64,000 nucleotides of DNA from Casuarina equisetifolia (GCA_028551475.1 CM052354.1:5439391-5503390); one strand, 5' to 3'. Shown: positions 9,840 to 22,759, numbered from the stretch's first letter. Numbers and translations are program-made. The notes: generated from the letters alone by a model not told the origin.

Positions 9840-12800
9840 AGATTTGTGGTGACCCCAATCATCTCTCTTAACTTTTCATTTTGAGCTCGGGAGAGCCCTT
9901 TTGTGAACAAGTCAGCCATCTGATCATAACTTTTACAGAAGCTGAACTTGATTTCCTTAGCTTTAACTAATTCCCGAACATAGTGCACTTTGATGGAGAT
10001 ATGCTTTGTTCTTGAGTAATGATTGAGATTTTTAGTCATTGCAATAGTCGACTTGCTATCATTGTAGATTGTAGTTTCATTCTTATGCTCAAGTCTAATT
10101 TCCATAAGAAGTCTTCATAGCCAAACAACTTGGCATGCAGCAGAAGAAGCAGCAACGTACTCAGCCTCTACAGTAGATAAGGATATAGAACTTTGCTTTT
10201 TTGTGAACCAGGAAACTGCTGATGATCCTAGACTGAAGACAAAGCCACTTGTGCTCTTTGAATCCTTTTTATTTTCAGCCCAATCATTGTCACAATATTC
10301 AAGTAAAGTCTTTTGCTTTGCTATAAAGCAAACCAAAATCAATAGTTCCATGAATGTACCTCAGAATGCATTTAAGCTTGCACATATAAGCTCTAGTTGG
10401 ATTCTACATTTGCTGAGACAGTAATGAAATAGAGAATAAAATGTTTAGGTGAGTAGCTGTTAAGTACAAAAGACTTCCTACCAAACTTCGATAGGTAGTC
10501 TCACATGCTTCACTTGAACCATCATTAGGAATCACTTTCTCACTAGGCACCATTGGAGTGCTAATTGGATTACATTCTGCCATTCTGTATTTGGACAACA
10601 AGCTATTAACAAATTTGCTTTGTGAAATAAATATACCAACCTCTGATTGACTAACTTCCAGTCCGAGGAAGAAATTCATAGTTCCCATGTCGTTCATCTC
10701 AAAGGCTTTCATCATGTGAGACTTGAATTGCTTCATACGTGCAACATTATTTCCTGTGAAAATTACATCATCTACATAGATGGAGACCAAGAGAAATTAA
10801 TTACCTTCATATGAAGTGAAGAGTGTTGGTTCACTTTGACAATGTAAGAAACCATTCTCAAGGAAATAGCTTGTAATCTTGTTGTACCATGCCCGTGGGG
10901 CCTGCCTTAGACCATATAGCGCTTTCTGAAGTTTGAGAACCTTCCCATTGTTTTCAGCGTCTTCATACCCAATTGGTTGATCAATATAAATTTCTTCTTC
11001 CACCTTTCCATTGAGAAAGGCAGCGTTTACATCAAGTTGAAGAACTTTCCAACCATGATGAACAACTACTCCAAGAACCAACCTTATGGTCTCCAATCGT
11101 GCAACTAGAGAAAACACTTCACCAAAGTCTGATCCAGGTATTTGGGAGTACCTTTTAGCCACAAGTCTGGGTTTATGTTTAACTATTTTTCTAGCAGCAT
11201 CAGTTTTTGTTTTAAAAATCCATTTCAGGCCTATTGTTTTCTTTCCTATCGGTAGATCAATAGGAAACCAAGTATTGTTTCTTTTGATTGTCTTCATTTC
11301 TTATCCATAGCTGCTTGCCATTTTCTATCTTGTCTTGCTTACTCATAAGTCATAGGCTCTAACATTGCAAAGTTGCAACTTTTATAGATGTCATTGCGGT
11401 TCTTCATTCGGATAGGGCTCATATCACAGAATTCTCATTCAACCTCACTTGACTTTTTGGAATAGTCAGTGGAGGGAGAAAATGAGTCATTGACATGGTC
11501 AGAAGGAGTGTATGGCTTTGAGTTCACTTCATTAGATGCTTCTTTCTCTTTAACCCTCTCATTTCCATTTGTGATGACATAAGGTAGAGAGGGATCATGC
11601 CCTTTGCTGTATTTTTGACTCCCAATTCCACGCTGCTTCTTCATCAACCACAAGGTCTCTACTAATGACAAGTTTCTTTGTGAGTAGGTTGTACACATGG
11701 TATGCCTTTGAATCACGGCTATACCCAAGAAACATTCCAACTTCTGCTATATTATCCAGTTTAGTTCGCAGTTGCTTAGGGACATGTATATAGCATACAC
11801 TTCCAAAGATCTTCATATGATCAACCAAAGGTTTCCTACCCTTCCATGTCTCAAATGGAGTCATTCCTTTTAAAACAGAAGTAGGGCTTTGGTTGAGTAT
11901 ATAGACTGCTAGATTCACTGCTTCTCCCCATAATTCTGTGGGAATATTTTTTTCTTGCATCATGCTTCGAGCTAAATTCATTACGGTTTGATTCTTTCTT
12001 TCTATAATGCCATTTTGCTAAGGTGTGAAGCTAGATGTGAGTTAATGTTGAAGTCCTTGCTTGACACTATTTATTGAACTTAGAGAAAAGATATTCTCCT
12101 CCCCGATTAGATCGAATTGTTTTGATGTGCCTACCTGTTTCCTTTTCTACTTGAGCTTTAAATCGCAAAAATGTTTGAAACACAGTAGAATTTTTCTTTA
12201 AGAAAATAAACCTAGCAGTACCTTAAGACATCGTCAATGAAGAGCAAGAAGTATTTGTTTCCTTCTTTGGTGAGTGTTGTCATAGGCCTGCAGACATCTG
12301 TGTGTATAAGCTTGAGTAGTGTTATGAGCTTCTCGCTAATTCTTGTTGAGAAAGGTCTTCTAGTACTCTTCCCGAGCTAACAACTTTGACAGATAGCTCT
12401 TCCATGTTTTATTTATGGTAAGCCTTCCACCATTCCATGCTTGTAAAGTTCTTCAAGAGTATCAAAGTTTAGATGGCCAAATCTGTGATGCCATAACCAA
12501 CTCTGATATTCTTCAACATTTAGAGCTTCTTGACTAGTTTTTGCTCCATGAGCTGCATACTCAAAGGAAATTGAAAAGTTCCTTGAGCTCTTCATGTCAA
12601 TAGTGGCAATTTCGCTTGCCACATTTGAGTCATTAAAGATTTTGCATGATTGACCTTTAAACAACAAGGCATACCCTCATTCCATCATTCCATCATTTGC
12701 CTTGAACTCAATAAATTGGAACCAAGAGCAGGTACTAGCAACACATCTTTAATGACTCTCACCCCTTGAGAGGTTAGAATTGAAACAGCTCCTTTACTTG

Positions 12801-13960
12801 CTATTTCTACAAAACGATCATTCTCAAGTCTCATTTTTGACCTATAGGATCGATCTAGTTGGCTAAAGATATAGTCATAAGAAGACATGTGGTTTGTATA
12901 ACTGCTATCTATGAACCATACTATATGATTTAAGCATAAGGCTGACAAGCTAGCAAGAAAAAAGGTAGGTTCACTAGGTGCTTCTTCCTTTTCAACAAGT
13001 TTTGCTTGCTGAGTCTCCTTTGATCTATAGTTTTTTTTTAATATGACCAAACCTTTGGCAATACCTACATTGTGGTTTATGCTAACAATATTTTTCTAAG
13101 TGATTGAACTTTTTACATATCCCACACTGAGGGTATTTTGATCTCCCTTCCAAGGATTGTTTAACCAATGTTCCTTCCTCCTCACTACTTTTGGTTTCTC
13201 CATACATCTTAGCCTTAAAAGCAGTTTTTACAAAGACTTTTTCTTTTCTTCAACTCACTCTTTTTCAAATGCTTCCAACTAACCTACCAACTCCGATACT
13301 AACATATTAAGAAAATCTTTGGTTTCTTCAAGAGCAGTAAGTATGGCATCAAATTTTTCAGTAAGACTAGTAAGCATTTTTTCTACTATACAAGTCTGAG
13401 GCCACTCCTCTCCTTGGTTTTTGATTTGGCTTACTATAGTATTTACCCTTGAGTAGTAGCCATTTATAGACTCGGTTTCTTTTATTTTAAGCAGTTTAAA
13501 ATCACGTTTGAAAGCTTGAAATCGAACTACTCGTACCTTTGCAGACCCACAAACTCATTTTTAAGAGTGGACCATGCTTCATGAGGAGTGGTTGCATAGT
13601 TGATTCGATGAAGCTCACTATCTACAACACCCATTTGAAGGACCGCTAGAGTTTGGAGCTTTTTTTCTTGTTGCTTCCTAGTGCATTCTCTCTCAGCAGG
13701 AGTAGGTTCAGATGTAGATGGAATTCTAGGTGCCCCACTTTAAAAAATTTCCCACATTCTTTGACTTTTGAGGTAGGTAGTCATTCGAAGGGACCAAGTT
13801 TGATAATTGGTTCCATCAAAGATTGGTAGCAGAATATTAGAGCCAGGAATGAGAGGGGTAGATTGAGAGTTGGAGGTAGTTGAAGAGGAGGCATTAGAGG
13901 GAGTAGAAGCCATATTTGAAATCGGTGAGGACTTTCAGACAATATCAGGAACCTTTCGGC
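9840..13960 (-). pseudogene. Copia gag-pol polyprotein, broken
   Basis: Read from right to left: gag remnant with a CCHC knuckle (CGICKKFNHLEKYC, about 13090-13140) followed by an in-frame stop; protease region at 12685-13050 where the usual DSG is DSS (FIDSSYTNHM); pre-integrase HHRFGHLNFDTLEEL at 12413-12667; integrase C-terminal half at 11595-11981 (ILNQSPT, FGSVCYIHVP); reverse transcriptase at 10404-11297 with NNTWFPIDLP and catalytic IYVDD, interrupted by a TAA at 10797-10799; RNase H at 9821-10351 with SKSTSGFVF and STVEAEYVA. At least four frame breaks and one stop inside the polymerase mean no functional polyprotein. Confidence 0.9.
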
Positions 13961-13972
13961 TCTTGATACCAC

Positions 13973-14365
13973 TGTTAGTGTTTGAGCTAGTGAAGGGAAT
14001 GAGTGAAAGTAGGAGGAACACGAACGCACTAAATTGAATGGTTCTAGACTTTTTGATAACAGCAAACAAAAGCTACAAGGATCTTTAATGAACAACATAC
14101 AAGGATAGCACGTTGTGGAGACATTCCTATGTGCTGATATTTAAGTAGCATTCCTGTCTACTACATCCTAGGTGTCCATACTATAGGACTTACATAAAAG
14201 TCATGGCCTTTCTACTAGGCTTACACAAAAATCTTTTAGCTCCATACTTTAGTCACTTCTCACTCTTACTTTACATGCACTCCTCCCTACTTCATTAATT
14301 GGAGAATGCGTGTTCATCTCCTACAAAGGGTCCATGCTGTGCAGAAAACCCTATCAACTTTAACA
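13973..14365 (-). repeat. 5' LTR of the Copia element
   Basis: 393 bases, same ends as the 3' LTR, immediately preceded in element sense by the TSD and followed by the primer-binding site. It lacks the internal duplication seen in the other LTR. Confidence 0.92.
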
Positions 14366-14370
14366 GAGAA

Positions 14371-17300
14371 AGCTAAAAACTTAAAGAGGTGTATTCTCCT
14401 TTTGGTGAGAATAGATGTTTTGTTTCTCTTGATGAAACATTAGGAAGCTTTGTTTTTCTAAAATGAAACAATTATTTGTACTCATTTTTGTTCATGAATA
14501 TTTTCGTGTTTCATTCTATATGTAATTTCAATGTTTTGGAGACCAATTAAATTCTTCAGAAATTAAGAACAAAATAGAGTCCAACAAAATTTATTTTGTC
14601 CTGGGAATCCATGATTTCCTTATTATACTTTGACCAAATTATACATTTGCTTTAAATCATGCAATTTGGCTCTTAAAAGGTAGGATTGAGTCTTCATGCA
14701 TTTCATATCTTAGTTGAAAGTATCCTACACCTTGGCTTTAATATTATCTGAGACTTGCCAACTCCATAAATCATAGTTTGAATCATGTAGAACCTTATCA
14801 ATTGCATGATAGTTTTGGGGACATCATTTGGTGAAAACTATCATAGGTCACATAGAGGGTTTGGTTATGATTTGTGGATATGATTTTTGTTTGAAATAGA
14901 GTAAAAAATTTGGGAAGAAAGCCATGATGTGAATTTCTATGGGGTTTTCTAGAAGTAGTGTTTTTTCTTAATGCCCTTGAAGACTTAATTGTACCCTTTT
15001 ACAAGATAAATTCTTGGAATAAAGGTCTTCCTTGGAAACAACCAAAAAGACAGCAACCTTTTTCCTATCATGCTTCCAGCATGCTCCTTTTGATTTCCAC
15101 AACCAACCATAATGGAATTTAGCAAGAAATCCCAACTTTAATTGAGACTTTGACTTGGTTCAAGAGATGAAAGATGACCCTCTTAAAATTGACACTATAG
15201 AGAGCCAAAAAGCACCATCATTCCAACAAGAATGCAAACAACTGGTCCCAAGATGTGAAAATTCTTCAACATTGTCTTGCTTGATACCATGAAGAATAGT
15301 AAGGAAAATATCTTAACTAATCATAGCTAATGTGAACTATAAACAACAAAACACAATAACGATTGAAGAAAGGCCTGAGGCTGATTGCAACTATTTACCC
15401 TTCCAATAGGTTATGTAAGGCATGATACAGACAATGTCTTTTGGTAAACCCTCACTTGAGCATGCTGTGCATGAGGACAAGGAGTGCTCATCAGCACTTG
15501 AGATTGGCCAATTAGTGGTGAACTCTGCTGAATTCCAAGAAAAGAAAAAATAAATTCTTTATTTCTATATCTTAAGTTGATTTAGAATTGGTTCAAAGAT
15601 AGAAAATGTAAATATGAGTTAGAAATAACCATAAGAAAAGCTTATAACATATAATATTTTGAAACTTAAAAAAGTGATTAAATGAAAATAGTGTTTTATT
15701 TTGATCCGTTAGAGTCTCCTTTCGTTGTTTTGGTCAAAATATTCAATATCTTTGTCTCTTTTGTGTTTAGCATTTGGGCACTAAACTTGAACAAAAATGA
15801 TGTGAAATCAGACCCATTGTTAAAAATTACAATGAGTATAAATCTCACAATAACTTTGTGCTATTTTGATCAAAATGTTTGTTATCTTTGTCTCTTTTGT
15901 GTCGAGTGTTTGGACATTAAAGTTAGACAAAATAATATGAAGTCTGACCCATTTTTAAAGATTAAGAGTGCTTGGACACTAAAGCTAAACAAAATCATGA
16001 AGTTTGACCTATGTTTAAAAATTACAACGAGTGTAAGTTTCAAGCAAATTTGTTAAAATTTTTATCACTTAAAATCAAGACTTTTAGTTTTATTCAATCA
16101 CAATATCATGAATTTCAAAGGAGGGTACAATTGCACTAACTTTATATATTGCTCCACTGATAGGGCCATTACATGATCGTCCAGCGTAAGATTTCACTTT
16201 CTCGGGAAGACACACAATTGTAACGCAGAATTCTTGCCAAAGTGAGGAAGAAGCAGACGCATTTGACAAGTCGCCAGCTCCCATTGCTTGTTCCAGGATA
16301 TCGCATGTACGGAATGTTTGATTGGACGATGCAAAGAAATCCTTTCGACTTCCTATTCATAAAGAACAAAAAGAATAATGGAGCAGCTGTGCATGCCTCT
16401 AATTTTTATGAAAACGGATAACAGCAGATGGTCCCACAAGGTTAAAATTCCTACGAAGTTCGAGTAAGCTGGGAGAATTCCATGTTTTTGTCGTGAAAGA
16501 CATTTCTGATGGTCCACTAGCACGGAGCAACAGTTGGGTCAGCCCTGGTCTGGAAAAAAGAAAATACTTTATGGGTCGTCCACCTTGACTTGTATGGCAC
16601 TAGAAATACTTCATAAAAGATATAAATATTTCATACATTTGGTAAAAATAAATGACCGAGTTTTACATTTCACAAATTTTATTAACAAAGAAAAATCAAT
16701 TGTTTCATTCGATTTTCAGAATTCATATTTAAGTCTAATATCTTTTTATTTGTATATAAATATTTTCATAAATAGTACTTCTTTATATTAATGGGGTATA
16801 TTAGAAGATAATATTGTAAAGTATCATAATCTTACTTAAAAGTTTTTTTCTAAAGACAAAATTTTTTTGACTCTTAAATTGGCCTTTCGATATAATTGAT
16901 AGTAAGTTGCCTCCAATAAAATCAATGAAAGAATAGTAGACTTTGTTTCGCAAGAGAAAAGGGCATATGATATTTTTGGCTACTGCATCTGTTATTCATT
17001 ATCTAACTATTAGTAGAAGTGGTATCTTTTATCTCAAAAGAAACATTTGAACCCTTTATTTATTATGAAGATATTATTCTTTCCATAACAGTGATAAAAT
17101 TGGACACTTTTTATATCCATAGTCATTAGGATATTCGTGACAAGGCACATATTAATAGTTATGAATTCCATAAATAATTTACTAATTTGGTTAATGGAAT
17201 TTGAGATTTGATGACTTCAATGCACCAAGCATAGCCAAATAATACAAAAACGCAAACTACATATTCATTATAACAAGATGTGACTTTTGCCTACATTCAT

Positions 17301-17405
17301 TTGCAATCATTCAGTTCTTAAATATCAAAAGTGATACTTTATTGATCCTAATATTATTTTATATTCATACTGGAGGAATAAAATGCATTCCTCTTAGAAA
17401 TTGGA
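14371..17405. repeat. C3-to-GRP-a spacer, copy 1 (right part)
   Basis: Gene-free unit DNA continuing the block that begins near 8908 and is split by the Copia insertion. It matches copies at 20.64-29.0, 33.2-36.3, 41.0-44.6, 52.3-55.8 and 62.1-64.0 kb in the same order. Landmarks are ctttgaccaaatta near 14.63 kb, the ~136-bp internal repeats near 15.7-16.05 kb, the caagtcgccagctcccattg segment at 16268, and the gtgcatgcct site near 16.39 kb used by the LINE in copy 2. The short open frames in it are not conserved in position between copies. Confidence 0.85.
15700..16040. repeat. ~136-bp internal tandem repeat of the spacer
   Basis: Diverged head-to-tail units share atctttgtctcttttgtgt at about 15747 and 15883 (136 bases apart), then a TTGGrCACTAAAg-type block and AACAAAATGATATGAA. 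A partial third unit follows. The same array appears in every spacer copy (near 21.76, 34.62, 42.84, 54.15 and 62.96 kb). Confidence 0.75.
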
Positions 17406-17409
17406 GTCT

Positions 17410-17847
17410 TCAATTGGCGTAACCATCATGTGTACCACCCTTTCTGCCTCCACTTTCTTCTCTATATCCACCCCCATTTGCACCATCTCCTTCTCCGCTT
17501 CTTTGACCGACACCTCCTACAACAGGACCACCACCAGGGCTTCCTCCACTGCCGCCTCCAGCAAGACCGTGGACGCTTCCATGATGAATGCCTCGTCCAC
17601 TAGGACCACCACCGTATCCAGGACCATCCGTTTCTTTGCTCACACCAACGGTATCTCCTGTGTCAGGATCCTCAGGAGGCGAATAATAAAAATGGCCAAC
17701 ACCACGAGGACTAGGACCACTTGGTAAAGCTCGACGCATTACGAGGACCTTTCGACCTTCATGGGTGAAGAGGGCTCTACTAGTAGAAGAAATAACGAAA
17801 CCCAATGACACAAAGAAAAGAACACTCAGAGTTTTGTTAGCCCCCAT
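17410..17847 (-). CDS. Secreted glycine-rich protein GRP-a, copy 1
   Basis: 145 residues from the ATG at 17847. Residues 1-27 are a signal peptide (MGANKTLSVLFFVSLGFVIS then STSRA). Next comes a charged and proline-rich segment with SPPEDPDTGD, then GPGYGGGPSGRG, HHGSVHGLAGGGSGG, GQRSGEGDGANGGGYREE and the terminus GGTHDGYAN. Glycine is lower and residues more mixed than in GRP1. The protein is expected to be secreted; a cell-wall or apoplastic role is inferred. A TATA element lies 45 bases upstream. The nearest relative is the 44.6 kb copy (shared STSRALF and HDG(Y/F)AN end). Intact as far as can be read. Confidence 0.75.
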   Translation of the reverse strand: MGANKTLSVLFFVSLGFVISSTSRALFTHEGRKVLVMRRALPSGPSPRGVGHFYYSPPEDPDTGDTVGVSKETDGPGYGGGPSGRGIHHGSVHGLAGGGSGGSPGGGPVVGGVGQRSGEGDGANGGGYREESGGRKGGTHDGYAN

Positions 17848-17889
17848 CGGGCAAGGGGCGAATGCATAACTTCGAAAACCAGGGAATGG

Positions 17890-17896
17890 TATTTAT
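17890..17896 (-). promoter_or_regulatory. TATA box of GRP-a copy 1
   Basis: ATAAATA in minus-strand sense, about 43-49 bases before the ATG at 17847. The same element sits at matching distance in copies 3 and 4. Confidence 0.55.
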
Positions 17897-18897
17897 GGAG
17901 AAAAAGGTACTTCACGTCAATACGGTGGGACCCATCACTACTATTGTCGTTTTGCCGTTACCCATTTTGGTAATATTACATGGTGGTTCGGATTCGATTC
18001 CATCAGAATGGGTAAACATGTCGAATCATTCGAAACGTCTTATATTCAAATCCTGTTATTCGTCCACAAAACGTTAAAAACAATATATACACTCACTGTT
18101 ATTCGCCCTGTTTTTAGAAAAATGAGACTGTCATGTCTGTCAAATTTCGTTCGACACTTGAAGGTACATTCTAATTGTTTTTGTGACGAGTTCTTAGTTT
18201 TGTCTTTCACACTTCACAATTAAAAACATATAGTTTAACCAAATAGCTAGGATTTCAAAAAGATCAAATAGGATTAAGTAATTATGGGCTGCCACAAAAG
18301 CTTAAGCTTATATGCTGCCTTATGTATTTATGCTTCGTTGATGTAGGCTTGATATGTAGGGTATCAACACATTTTAAAGGGTGATGATATAACCCGTCCT
18401 TTGTACTTAATTAAGGCACGGTTAATACATTTAGTCTCATCAATATTAATAAAATTTGTAAGGTATAGACCATTTTTCTAAAATAAAATAAAATAAAAAA
18501 AAATAAAATTAGATAGAAGAGAAAGAAGAGAAACGTACAAGGTTGATAGCTTTGTTATAGATGTGGGCAATGTATCCTTAGAAAGCACACAAAACCAATT
18601 GGAGTTGATACTTTCTATTAAAAAGCTCAAAATTTAATCTAGAAACAAGTTTGAAGGACATATTGTGTTTTTAATATTATCAATAGTTATATCTTTTCAA
18701 TGTAAAGAATTCATCCTTGACCAATTCTATCATCTAATTGTAGTTATCTTAAGAGACAAAGGTTGAAAAAGAAAAAAAAAAATTAAGATAGATGGGCTAG
18801 ACATAACCTTTGACTCAAATACTTAATGTAGAAACAAAAATATGCTTGAATTCATAATTCGTAAATGAATTGAAAGAGAGGACAAGATTATATATAG

Positions 18898-19122
18898 ATG
18901 AACCTAATACTAATGCTTATATTTGATGGCCACCATACAACTGTGGAGGGGGACCTAAATATGAAGCAGACCTACAAACTTGTGTGGAGGTGCATGGTGC
19001 AAGCGTTGGGAGGTTTGTATAATAGCTTGCTTATATATGGTCTGCCTGTATGGATGGTTTCCACCTTTGATGGAGCATTATGTCTTTTTTACATCTATTT
19101 TCTAAGTCACTCTTTGATTTGA
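18898..19122 (+). other. 74-codon open frame kept in two units
   Basis: The ORF encodes YKLVWRCMVQALGGLYNSLL and a hydrophobic C-terminus. The 46024-46248 copy differs at only a handful of residues; the 56876-57094 copy is frameshifted near its middle, and the more distant homologues near 49.75 and 59.20 kb are not open. No domain is recognised. Most likely conserved because the duplication is recent rather than because it encodes protein. Confidence 0.2.
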
Positions 19123-19396
19123 CTAAATTATTAGTAAAGATCATGGATTTGACTATAATTATAACATAAAGTTTTCTTTTGAACTCTGAACTATGGTATT
19201 AAAATTTTTTCTACTATAGTTTTAGTGGTCTACATTAAACTTCTCTTCTAGTATTTTATAAAGTTATTGAGATGATTTTAATATATTGATTATATTATTA
19301 TGGTAACCTTGCTTTTGGAAGTATGAGACACATTTTATGCTCTCACAAAGCATGATATGCTTATATAAAGTTTATATTCTATTATAGTTATCTTTT

Positions 19397-19580
19397 TTGA
19401 TGAAAAGTCAATATTATATATTATCAAAGAAATATAATTGTTTAATTACAACATCTTTATTTAGGAAAAAAAAAATTATATTTGACAAATTTTAAAGCTT
19501 TTGTAAAAACTTATTATAAGTTATAGGCTTCACTCCCTTGATTGATGGAATCTTGTAAACTTATTAAAAGATAAAGTTAC
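19397..19580 (-). mobile_element. LINE 3' tail, severely 5'-truncated
   Basis: Starting at ttttttgatgaaaagtc the sequence matches the 3' end of the LINE at 22.41-22.58 kb (tgaaaagtcaaattatat, then ttgtaaaaatttattacaa), in the same minus orientation with the tail at the left. It is flanked by similar agttatctttt / agttacttttc stretches. It also occurs at 46.5 kb but not at the matching points 29.24 and 57.37 kb. Confidence 0.7.
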
Positions 19581-20089
19581 TTTTCTTTTAGAAGAAGAAT
19601 CTTACCTCTTTAAAAAATAGGATATCTCCTTTTGTTTTACATTTTGTTGTTTTCTTCTTCAATTCTCTATAATAAAGGATAACATATGAATCTTTTCATA
19701 GAAAAATTAATTGAAAAGATAATAACACTAACATACTTGGAAGGTTTTGTTACAAAGCTTTCATAACAACGGACTAGAGTAAAGAAAATTTATTGAGAAT
19801 AAACAATATTAAACTTGAAGCACTGAAGTCATATTTGGCTTGCTTACTTTACAAATTATTTACTAGTTTGGGTCAATGGAGCTTTATATTTGATGACTTC
19901 AATGCATCAAGTGTAATCAGAAGACATAAAAAAGAAAACTGCATTTTCATTATAATAGGATGAGACTTTTGACTATGTTAATTCTCCCTCATTCAGTTCT
20001 TAGATATGTGAAGCAACCCCTTATTGATTTTAATCTTAAAATATGTTTATATTGGACAATAAGATGCATTCCTTTTAGAAATTTTTTCA

Positions 20090-20390
20090 CCACCTCCTTT
20101 TCCGCTTCTTCAACCAACCTAAACCAGGACCACCACCATAGCCACCACAACTTCCTTCCCCGCTGCCTTCACCAACTCTGTGAACACTTCCATGATCAAC
20201 ACCTCGTCCACTAGGACCACGACCATATCCAGCACCATCTTTTTCTTCGCTTACCTCTCATATGGCGGGCACCATATCCTAAGTAGAAATCTGGATCTTC
20301 ATGGGGGAGGAAGGCTCTACTCGCAGAACTAATAACGAAAACCAATGACACAAAGAAAAGAGCACTACGAGCTTCCTTGGTTGCTATCGG
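20090..20390 (-). pseudogene. Glycine-rich protein GRP-b, copy 1, broken
   Basis: The signal-peptide region (SALLFVSLVFVISSASRA) and HEDPDFYLGYGA are readable. The position of the GRP-a ATG holds ATA (about 20384-20386), and the upstream ATG used by copy 3 is GTG here. A deletion after GYGA then shifts the frame, so GPSGRGVDHGS-type sequence is out of phase. A TATA-like element remains near 20.43 kb. Non-functional. Confidence 0.75.
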
Positions 20391-20399
20391 GCAGGAAGC

Positions 20400-20630
20400 G
20401 AATGCACGACTTCGAATTCTAGGGAATGGTATTTATTGGCAGCAGAGGGTGCTTCGCGTTAACATATTGGGACCCGTATTACTGTTTTGCGGTTACCCCA
20501 TTACGGTAATATTACATAGTTTTTTGTCAAACACGATGGAGCTCAGTGGAGTCACCACCAGCGTGAGACTATTCCTTTCGCCGCATTCCCCTTTACCTAA
20601 TAGAAACATAGGCTATTCCTTTTTTTTAAA
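20400..20630. repeat. GRP-b upstream flank, truncated copy
   Basis: Matches the GRP-b upstream region at 48.84-49.03 kb and then jumps at about 20.63 kb directly into the C3-to-GRP-a spacer. The entire cysteine-rich block (C1-C3) is therefore missing from this unit. Confidence 0.7.
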
Positions 20631-20639
20631 TTGCATACA

Positions 20640-22391
20640 ACATTTATCTCACCCCAAGCATCTATGATTTCCTTACTATCCTTTGACGAAATTATACATA
20701 TGCTTTAAATCATGCAATTTAGCTCTTAAAAGGTAGGATTGAGTCCCCATGAATTTCATATCTTAGTTGAAAGTATCCTACACTTTGGCTTTAAGATTGT
20801 TTGAGACTTGCCTACTCTATAAATCATAGTTTGAATCATTTAGAAGCTTATTTATTGTATGATAGTTTTGGAAATATCATTTGGTGTGAAGTATAATAGG
20901 TCACATAGTGGGTTTTGATTATGATTTGTAGATGCGATTTGTGTTTGAGATAGAGTTAAAGGTTTGGTAAGAAAGGCATGGTGTGAATTTCTATAGGATT
21001 TTCTAGAGGTGGCATTTTCTCTTAATGCCCTTGTAGACTAAACGACACCGCTTTATAAGGTAAATTCTTAGAGTAAAGGTCTTACTTGGAAACAACCAAA
21101 AACACAACAGCGTTTTTCCTATCGTGGTTCTAGTATGCTCCTTCCAATTTCCACAACCAAACAAAATGGATTTAGCAAGAAACCTCAACTCCAATGAAGA
21201 CTTTGAGTTAGATTCAAGAGTTGAAAGATGATCAACTTAAAATTGACACTTCATAGAGCCAAAGGCACCAATCATTCCAACAAGAATGCAAACAACTGGT
21301 CCTAAGATGTGGAAAATTCTTCAACATTGTCTTGCTTGATACCGTGAAGAATAGTAGAGAACATATCTCAACTAATCATAGCTAATATGAAACACCAAAA
21401 AAAAAAAAAAAAAAGAACGGTTAAAGAAAGACTTGAGGTTGATTGCAAAATGTTTGCACTTCTAATAGATTATGTAGAACATGATATAGATAATGTCTTT
21501 TTGGTGAACCCTCACTTGAGCATGCCATAGGTGAGGACAAGGAGTGCTCATCAACACTTGGGATTGGCCAATTAGCGATGAACTTTGTTGAATTCCAACA
21601 AAAGGAAAAATAAATTCTTGATTTCGATATCTTAAGTCAATTTAAAATTAGTTCAAAGATAGAAAATATAAGTGCAAGCTAGAAATAACCAAACAAAAAG
21701 CTTAAAACAATAGCGTTTTGCAATTGGGAATGTATTAACTTTTTCCAAACTAGTTAGAGTCTCTTTGTGCTATTCTGGTCAAAATGTTAAATATCATTGT
21801 CTCTTTTATGTTTAGCACTTGGACACTATAGCTAAACAAAATGATATGAAATCAAACCCATGGTTTAAAAATTATAATGAGTATAAATCTCATAATCTCT
21901 TTGTGTTATTTTGGTTAAAATGTTTGATATCTTTGTCTCTTTTGTATGTAAAACTTGGGTGCTAAAACTAAACAAAATGATATGAAGGCTAACCACTGGT
22001 TCAAAAATTACAATAAGTGTAAGTTTCAGTCAATTTTGTTAAAAACTTTATCTCTTAAAATCAAGACTTCCAGTTTTAGTCAATCACAATATCATGAATT
22101 ATCAAAGGAGAGGACTTGTGGTTAATTGCTCTAACTTTAGATATTGCTCCACTAATAGGGCATATTTCAGCCATTACATGATTGTCCAACGTAAGATTTC
22201 ACTTTCTTCGGAAAGACAATGTAACACATAATTCTTGCCAACGTGAGGAGGGAGCAGACGCATTTGCCGAGTTGCCAGCTCCCATTGCCTGTCCTAGGAC
22301 ATGGCATGTACGGAACGTTTGATTGGACAATGCAAGGAAACCTTTCTGACTTCTTATTCATAAAGAAACAAAAAGAATAGTGGAGCAGTTG
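20640..22391. repeat. C3-to-GRP-a spacer, copy 2 (left part)
   Basis: Gene-free unit DNA, collinear with the other spacer copies up to the gtgcatgcct site, where a LINE has inserted. The block resumes at 27.98 kb. Confidence 0.85.
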
Positions 22392-22759
22392 TGCATGCCT
22401 TTTTTTTTTTTTTTATGAAAAGTCAAATTATATATCACCTATAAAAAAATTTACAAGATTGTTCGATTACAAAATATTATCATTTAAGCTCAAATGTTGC
22501 ACTTGGCAAATTCCAAAGCTCTTGTAAAAATTTATTACAATTTGTAAACTTGACTCCTCTAGTAGATGAAATCTTCTCTCTCACATCCTTTTTGATTTTA
22601 GCAATAATGGTTGAGTTATCTAGACTTGTATCGCTAAATCTTCTTCTATTCCTTTCTCTCTAAATGTGATACAATACGGCCTTGAAAGATATACTAAGCA
22701 AAGTTACTACAAAGCTCTTCCTCTTAACAATCTTGATCATCCAACATATTTTAGATCTG

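Larger units (their letters stand above)
9403..14365 (-). mobile_element. Copia (Ty1-type) LTR retrotransposon, nearly complete but inactive
   Basis: Both LTRs begin TGTT and end AACA in the minus-strand sense, and the element is flanked by the 5-bp target duplication gagaa (9398-9402 and 14366-14370). A primer-binding site TGGTATCAAGAGCC, matching the initiator-tRNA-Met type, follows the 5' LTR at about 13958-13971. A purine tract (AAGGAAGGG) precedes the 3' LTR at about 9827-9835. Internal order on the minus strand is gag zinc knuckle, protease, integrase, reverse transcriptase, RNase H, which is the Copia order. The element splits the spacer of the first unit; the intact target is seen at 41531-41545. 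Confidence 0.95.
17900..20085. repeat. GRP-a to GRP-b intergenic block, copy 1
   Basis: Matches 45.06-47.18 kb closely, and 56.25-57.89 kb with gaps. Apart from the 74-codon frame at 18898 and a LINE tail at 19.4 kb I see no feature. AT-rich, with an A-rich tract near 18.48-18.51 kb. Confidence 0.8.
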
